Shown piece by piece: positions 6,327-9,511 of a stretch of DNA of 9,511 nucleotides. The stretch comes from Oxalobacteraceae bacterium UBA5157 (GTDB lineage: Bacteria; Pseudomonadota; Gammaproteobacteria; Burkholderiales; Burkholderiaceae_D). Position 1 is the first letter of the stretch; each line of letters opens with the position of its first letter. The notes under the pieces were generated by a model that worked only from the letters and a program-made list of their open reading frames with translations, ran no database searches and was not told the origin of the DNA. A program made the translations under genes and the position numbers. The DNA lies in contig DHXL01000353.1 in the NCBI GenBank assembly GCA_002415335.1, forward strand, positions 7,513 through 17,023, read 5' to 3'.

Positions 6327-7235
6327 TTAGTATACGGATTGCTGCCGTGAATATTCGGCTCGCTTCATCTCGATATATTCGTCGCGATCCATCTCATGTA
6401 GCTGGCGCGGATAGCGTTCCGAAGCCGTAAACCATGCCTGGAAGCGCTTCTCGGGCTGCGCCGCCGGCGCCATATTGGCGGACGCTAAAAACGTATTGAT
6501 CGCAAGGTAATAACGCATTGTGTTGCGCTCCACCAGACCGCGCATTCCGCCGATATACCGAGGCCGGCCATCGGCGCGATTGCCAGTCACGGTGAACCCG
6601 ACTTTATCGCTGCCGACCGTGCCAAGATACGTTTGCATCGCCAGTCGTCCGGCAAAATTCATTGCGTACGAATAGGTCAGATGCAAGAATGTCTTGCCAT
6701 CGGGTATCGCCACTGCCTCGAGCAGGATATGGTAGTCGCTGGTGCCGAGCGGTCCATCCTTGGCTTTGAGCGTGATTTCCAGATACTCCGGAGACATGGC
6801 AGCTACGCGGTAGTCAAAATCGACGCGCGCCGCATCGGCCAGTTTTTCCGGTGTCTTCTTGCCGATATTGACGCGCAGCGCCATCCCCGATGACCCCGGT
6901 ATCGTATGACAATATTTTGTGTTGAGGTGCATGATCATGACATCGCACCAGTGATCCGGATCGTTCAAGCCGGCATTCACCGCGTCAAATGGATAGTCGA
7001 CGATCGCGTAGACGTCGCCAGTCACCCGGTTCGGTGTTTCGCTGGAATTCAGAACCAGCGGACGTTTGAATTGATTGTGCTGAAGCTGTTGATCCAGGGA
7101 GGCGTATTTTGCGCGCAGTGTCGCGACCGGATCCGACTGCGCCATGACGGCGCTCGCCCCGGTGACTGCGCCCATCACCATGAGCCATTTGATTTGGCGC
7201 AACGCGCTTGACCAGAAATGTTTGTCCATTGCCAT
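6327..7235 (-). CDS. Periplasmic protein of unknown function, possibly SRPBCC/START-like fold
   Basis: 302 residues from the ATG at 7235 (MAMDKHF); a second ATG at 7229 is equally possible. A GGAACGGA stretch lies just before both. A signal peptide covers about 1-32: basic residues near 13-16, core LMVMGAVTGASAVMA, predicted cut before QSDP. The mature part has a short helical start (38-52), then an alpha/beta region from about 70 to 245: GDVYAIVDYPFDAV (73-86), DPDHWCDVM (92-100), long strands at 136-155 and 166-190, and a helix-like end RNTMRYYLAINTFLAS (237-252). The opening strand followed by 'PFDAVNAGLNDPDHWC' recalls SRPBCC/START lipid-binding folds; this is a guess from pattern. Cys97 and Cys109 are close and could pair in the periplasm. 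The C-terminus (270-302) is charged. The open frame continues upstream to an ATG at 7412, but that part has no signal sequence and would bury the one seen. Monocistronic, convergent with the lipoprotein gene. Confidence 0.82.
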   Translation of the reverse strand: MAMDKHFWSSALRQIKWLMVMGAVTGASAVMAQSDPVATLRAKYASLDQQLQHNQFKRPLVLNSSETPNRVTGDVYAIVDYPFDAVNAGLNDPDHWCDVMIMHLNTKYCHTIPGSSGMALRVNIGKKTPEKLADAARVDFDYRVAAMSPEYLEITLKAKDGPLGTSDYHILLEAVAIPDGKTFLHLTYSYAMNFAGRLAMQTYLGTVGSDKVGFTVTGNRADGRPRYIGGMRGLVERNTMRYYLAINTFLASANMAPAAQPEKRFQAWFTASERYPRQLHEMDRDEYIEMKRAEYSRQQSVY

Positions 7236-7487
7236 TCCGTTCCAGTTGAATCTGAACCTTAATTTTTGGTATGTCACGGCGCAGCTCCCAATATTCAAGC
7301 CGCCGTCAGCATCTGATACGGTGCTGTCACAGAAATCGCGTATGGAATTCGGGATTGGCTGGACCGATGGATCGGCAGGTGCGCGGACATGAATCCGAGA
7401 ACCGGGATTCATGCCGCTGCGTCAAAGGGGCAGGGCCGACCTGCAGCACATGTCAGCGGCGCGACTGGCGGCCGGCCCTGGCGTGAC
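7236..7487. repeat. Intergenic stretch with two tandem inverted repeats
   Basis: This 252-base gap follows the small gene at 7488 and precedes the gene starting at 7235, both on the minus strand. It holds CAGGGCCG (7431-7438) paired with CGGCCCTG (7473-7480), beginning 7 bases after the stop of the small gene, and CATGAATCC (7388-7396) paired exactly with GGATTCATG (7405-7413) across an 8-base loop. Neither is followed by a real T-run on either strand, so they may be weak or rho-assisted 3' structures, not intrinsic terminators. I saw no convincing promoter for the gene at 7235. Confidence 0.5.
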
Positions 7488-7826
7488 TTACTTCGATGCC
7501 GCCTCTCCAGCCATGGCTTTATCGCGGGCTTCGGTTGATTCGGTCTTCTCGGCTTTCAAATCGGCTTTCGCTTCCTTCTTTGTTGCTTTCATTTTCCTTT
7601 TCGCGGCTTTCTTGCGGGCCTTGTATGCATGTTTGGCGACGCCGTCCGATTGACGTTTTTGTACCAGCGGATCGCCGGAGTAGGGCGCGCTGGCAGCACC
7701 ATCTGTCACCGCAGGAGCAGCAGCCGGTGCGGGAGTAGGATCTGGCGCACCGGGAGGTTGGGCCTGTGCAACGCTGATGAATGCAAGTGCCGAAACAGCG
7801 ACGAGAAGAGCGCGAATATTTTTCAT
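7488..7826 (-). CDS. Small secreted Lys/Ala-rich protein of unknown function
   Basis: 112 residues. The start ATG at 7826 has a good ribosome-binding site (AAAGGA, 6 bases away). Residues 1-22 are a clear signal peptide (MKNIR, hydrophobic core, cut after AQA). Next is a Pro/Ala-rich segment (23-48), then a strongly basic helix-prone stretch (about 57-95) with repeated AKK/KAE units such as KARKKAAKRKMKATKKEAK, and an acidic/alanine end. The composition resembles histone-H1-like tails, but export argues against DNA packaging in the cell. A periplasmic role such as binding to wall or anionic lipid is possible but unproven. No domain or family was recognised. It is transcribed away from amn. 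Confidence 0.75.
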   Translation of the reverse strand: MKNIRALLVAVSALAFISVAQAQPPGAPDPTPAPAAAPAVTDGAASAPYSGDPLVQKRQSDGVAKHAYKARKKAAKRKMKATKKEAKADLKAEKTESTEARDKAMAGEAASK

Positions 7827-7944
7827 GGTAAGTCCTTTTCAGTGGTGAAAATCGTGTGGTGTAACGTTAAAGTATGCAGACTTCATCAAGCCAGTCGTTC
7901 TCACCGGCATTGGCCGATGTGTTGACCCAGGCAATTCAGGAAAA

Positions 7945-7973
7945 TTGTTTCTTGACCTACACAAATTTATAGA
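7945..7973 (+). promoter_or_regulatory. Possible amn promoter
   Basis: TTGTTT (7945-7950) and TATAGA (7968-7973) are 17 bases apart and lie in an AT-rich segment. Transcription would begin near 7980, giving a leader of about 59 bases before the small upstream ORF at 8039. Each box is only a partial match, so this is tentative. Confidence 0.35.
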
Positions 7974-7983
7974 AAAACTGCTA

Positions 7984-8004
7984 TTCGTTCTGTACGCTAA
8001 CGAA
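7984..8004. promoter_or_regulatory. Possible operator: inverted repeat TTCGTT-N9-AACGAA
   Basis: TTCGTT at 7984-7989 and AACGAA at 7999-8004 are exact inverted copies with centres about 15 bases apart, a spacing usual for dimeric repressors. The dyad would cover the first transcribed bases downstream of the possible amn promoter, a typical repressor position. Six-base arms can arise by chance; the regulator is unknown. Confidence 0.35.
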
Positions 8005-8038
8005 CATAAATATTGCTTCTCCGTAGAAGGGATTCATA

Positions 8039-8134
8039 ATGTTGTTTTACGTTCAAAATGAATCGGCATTGGCCTCCCCGCTCTTCAGCACGCTGCCCGC
8101 CATTTGTCTAACCCTGGAGCCACACTTTGCTTAA
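8039..8134 (+). CDS. 31-residue upstream ORF (leader peptide) overlapping the amn start
   Basis: ATG at 8039-8041 to TAA at 8132-8134 encodes 31 residues beginning MLFYVQNESALASP and ending EPHFA. Its ribosome-binding site AGAAGGGA (8025-8032) stands six bases before the ATG and is better than that of many genes here. A small hairpin CTTCT-CCGT-AGAAG (8016-8029) could hide that site. The last eight bases overlap the first bases of amn in another frame, and the amn ribosome-binding site lies inside this ORF. A ribosome finishing the leader would therefore stop right on the amn start, a layout typical of translational coupling. The peptide shows no run of regulatory codons. It may alternatively be chance; protein-level evidence is lacking. 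Confidence 0.5.
   Translation: MLFYVQNESALASPLFSTLPAICLTLEPHFA
8116..8129 (+). promoter_or_regulatory. Ribosome-binding site and TTG start of amn
   Basis: GGAG at 8116-8119 is followed by seven bases and a TTG at 8127-8129, the only usable start codon between the in-frame TAA at 8109-8111 and the conserved part of the protein. This spacing decides the start. TTG starts usually lower initiation, which fits with help from the overlapping leader ORF. Confidence 0.7.
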
Positions 8135-9511
8135 TCCCCATTTCGTTGCACCCGCCCGTTTTGACGATCCTGCCGCGGCACTGGAGCAGGTGCGTGCGAT
8201 TTACGACGGCAGCATCAGCCACTTGCGCGATCACTTGCAACGTTTCGTCGGCGGCGAAAGCTTCTCGCAACGCGTGCGGGCATGCTATCCGTTTGTGCGC
8301 GTGCATACCGATACGGTGGCGCGCGCCGATTCGCGCCTCTCGTACGGCTTCGTGGCCGGCCCCGGCACATTCGAGACCACGCTGACGCGACCGGACCTGT
8401 TCGCAAATTACTATCAGGAGCAGTTTCGCCTGTTGCTGAAAAATCATGGACGCAATCAGCTGATGCAGCTGGAGGTCGGTACCAGCGCGCAGCCGATTCC
8501 GGTTCATTTTTCCTTTGCCCAGACCGACCACATCGAAGGCAGCATGAGTGCCGAGCGGCGCATGTCGATGCGCGACCTGTTCGACTTGCCCGACCTGGCC
8601 GCGATGGACGACGGCATCGCCAACGGCACGTATGAGGCGGCGCCCGGCGAGGCGCAGCCGCTGTCGCTGTTCACCGCGCCGCGGGTCGATTATTCGTTGC
8701 AGCGGCTGCGTCACTACACCGGCAGCGGGCCCGAGCACTTCCAGAATTTCGTGCTGTTTACCAACTACCAGTTTTACATCGACGAATTCATTCGGCTCGG
8801 GCATGCAATCATGAGCCGCGCCCCCGACCCGCAGGCAGCGGCCGATGAAGACCACTATATCGCCTTCATCGAGCCCGGCAACCTGATCAAGCGACGCGTC
8901 GGCCAAGCCGTGCAGCCGGGCGATGATTTGGGCGTCGCGCCGCCGCATCTGCCGCAAATGCCCGGCTATCATCTGGTGCGTAGCGACGGCAGCGGCATCA
9001 CGATGGTCAACATCGGCGTCGGACCCGCCAATGCCAAGACGATCACCGACCATATCGCGGTGTTGCGTCCGCATGCGTGGTTGATGCTGGGTCACTGTGC
9101 CGGGCTGCGCAACACGCAGCAGTTGGGCGACTACGTATTGGCGCACGGTTATGTGCGCGAAGACCATGTGCTCGATGAGGATTTGCCGCTATGGGTGCCG
9201 ATTCCGCCGTTGGCCGAGGTGCAAGTCGCGCTCGAAGCGGCGGTCGCGGATGTGACCCAGTTCACCGGTTACGACTTGAAGCGCATCATGCGCACCGGCA
9301 CCGTGGCGAGTACCGATAACCGCAACTGGGAGCTGCTGCCGCAGCGCACCCCGGAGCGCCGCTTCAGCCAGAGCCGCGCGATTGCGCTGGATATGGAGAG
9401 CGCGACGATTGCCGCCAACGGCTTTCGTTTTCGCGTACCGTATGGCACTTTGCTGTGCGTGAGCGACAAGCCGTTGCACGGCGAGATCAAGCTTCCCGGC
9501 ATGGCCAACCA
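8127..9511 (+). CDS. amn: AMP nucleosidase (C-terminal end outside window)
   Basis: 461 codons are present from the TTG at 8127 to the right edge without a stop. The enzyme (EC 3.2.2.4) splits AMP into adenine and ribose 5-phosphate in the cytoplasm and so helps set adenylate levels and purine salvage. The match to E. coli Amn (484 residues, from memory) runs the whole length. The N-terminal Amn-specific domain (about 10-175) includes SMSAERRMSMRDLF. Then come DYSLQRLRHYTG and FQNFVLFTNYQFYIDEF (about 191-227). The nucleoside-phosphorylase-like domain shows NIGVGPANAKTI, GHCAGLR (322-328), GDYVLAHGYVREDHVLDE, RTGTVASTDNRNWEL, the MESATIA ribose-binding motif (423-429) and SDKPLHGEIKLPG with the likely catalytic Asp447. 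Roughly the last 40 residues are missing. Codon use is uniform and GC-rich. Control in this organism is unknown; the leader ORF upstream suggests translational coupling. Confidence 0.97.
   Translation, partial: MLNPHFVAPARFDDPAAALEQVRAIYDGSISHLRDHLQRFVGGESFSQRVRACYPFVRVHTDTVARADSRLSYGFVAGPGTFETTLTRPDLFANYYQEQFRLLLKNHGRNQLMQLEVGTSAQPIPVHFSFAQTDHIEGSMSAERRMSMRDLFDLPDLAAMDDGIANGTYEAAPGEAQPLSLFTAPRVDYSLQRLRHYTGSGPEHFQNFVLFTNYQFYIDEFIRLGHAIMSRAPDPQAAADEDHYIAFIEPGNLIKRRVGQAVQPGDDLGVAPPHLPQMPGYHLVRSDGSGITMVNIGVGPANAKTITDHIAVLRPHAWLMLGHCAGLRNTQQLGDYVLAHGYVREDHVLDEDLPLWVPIPPLAEVQVALEAAVADVTQFTGYDLKRIMRTGTVASTDNRNWELLPQRTPERRFSQSRAIALDMESATIAANGFRFRVPYGTLLCVSDKPLHGEIKLPGMAN

Larger units (their letters stand above)
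7827..8038. other. Divergent regulatory spacer between the small secreted gene and amn
   Basis: No gene was seen in this AT-richer stretch. It must hold the promoters for both directions. The left end carries the ribosome-binding site of the small secreted gene (plus-strand TCCTTT, 7833-7838). The right half carries the possible amn promoter, a dyad and a small hairpin described separately. Two TTGACC hexamers (7922-7927 and 7952-7957) look like -35 boxes but have no -10 at the right distance. Confidence 0.5.

Noticed and set aside
7922..7957. Two TTGACC hexamers as -35 boxes for amn
   Set aside because: No -10-like hexamer stands 16-18 bases downstream of either.
8085..9167. A 360-codon open frame on the minus strand opposite amn
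   Set aside because: amn on the plus strand is a full-length match to a known enzyme. The antisense translation is Arg/His/Gln-rich without domains, as expected for the complement of a GC-rich gene.

Overview
The window looks like chromosomal DNA of a betaproteobacterium, probably order Burkholderiales and perhaps family Oxalobacteraceae. The reasons are a moderately GC-rich composition, an MSHA-type pilus cluster with the order ExeA-like ATPase, secretin, 'MSLLMQALKKAE' protein, and an AMP nucleosidase close to the enterobacterial form. The family-level placement is inference from recall, not from a search. No rRNA, tRNA, CRISPR array, insertion sequence or phage gene was seen.

Left part (1-4386, minus strand): three genes of a mannose-sensitive-haemagglutinin-type (MSHA, type IVa/b-like) pilus or type II secretion-like machine, transcribed right to left. 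They are an AAA ATPase with a C-terminal SPOR-like domain (mshM-like, 2860-4386), the outer-membrane secretin lipoprotein (mshL, 889-2739) and a single-pass membrane protein (mshN-like, 892 down to the left edge). The last overlaps the secretin stop by an ATGA junction and runs out of the window. A perfect TATAAT box lies just before the ATPase gene. Together these would build and anchor the outer-membrane pore of the pilus through the peptidoglycan.

Middle part (4387-7487): a solitary ABC-transporter ATPase (4470-5189, minus) with no permease visible in the window. Divergent from it is a lipoprotein with two Ig-like repeats (5465-6178, plus) that has a recognisable promoter. It converges on a periplasmic protein with a possible SRPBCC-like fold (6327-7235, minus). 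A strong bidirectional terminator separates the convergent pair.

Right part (7488-9511): a small secreted lysine/alanine-rich protein (7488-7826, minus), then a 300-base divergent spacer, then the AMP nucleosidase gene amn (8127 to the right edge, plus), which lacks only its C-terminal end. amn appears to start at TTG. A 31-codon upstream ORF with its own good ribosome-binding site overlaps that start, which suggests translational coupling. A short dyad just downstream of a possible promoter could be an operator.

Most of the window is ordinary housekeeping and envelope biology. The points worth a second look are the amn leader arrangement, the SPOR fusion on the pilus ATPase, the absence of a Shine-Dalgarno at the secretin start, and the orphan ABC ATPase. 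I saw no convincing sign of an undescribed multi-gene system.
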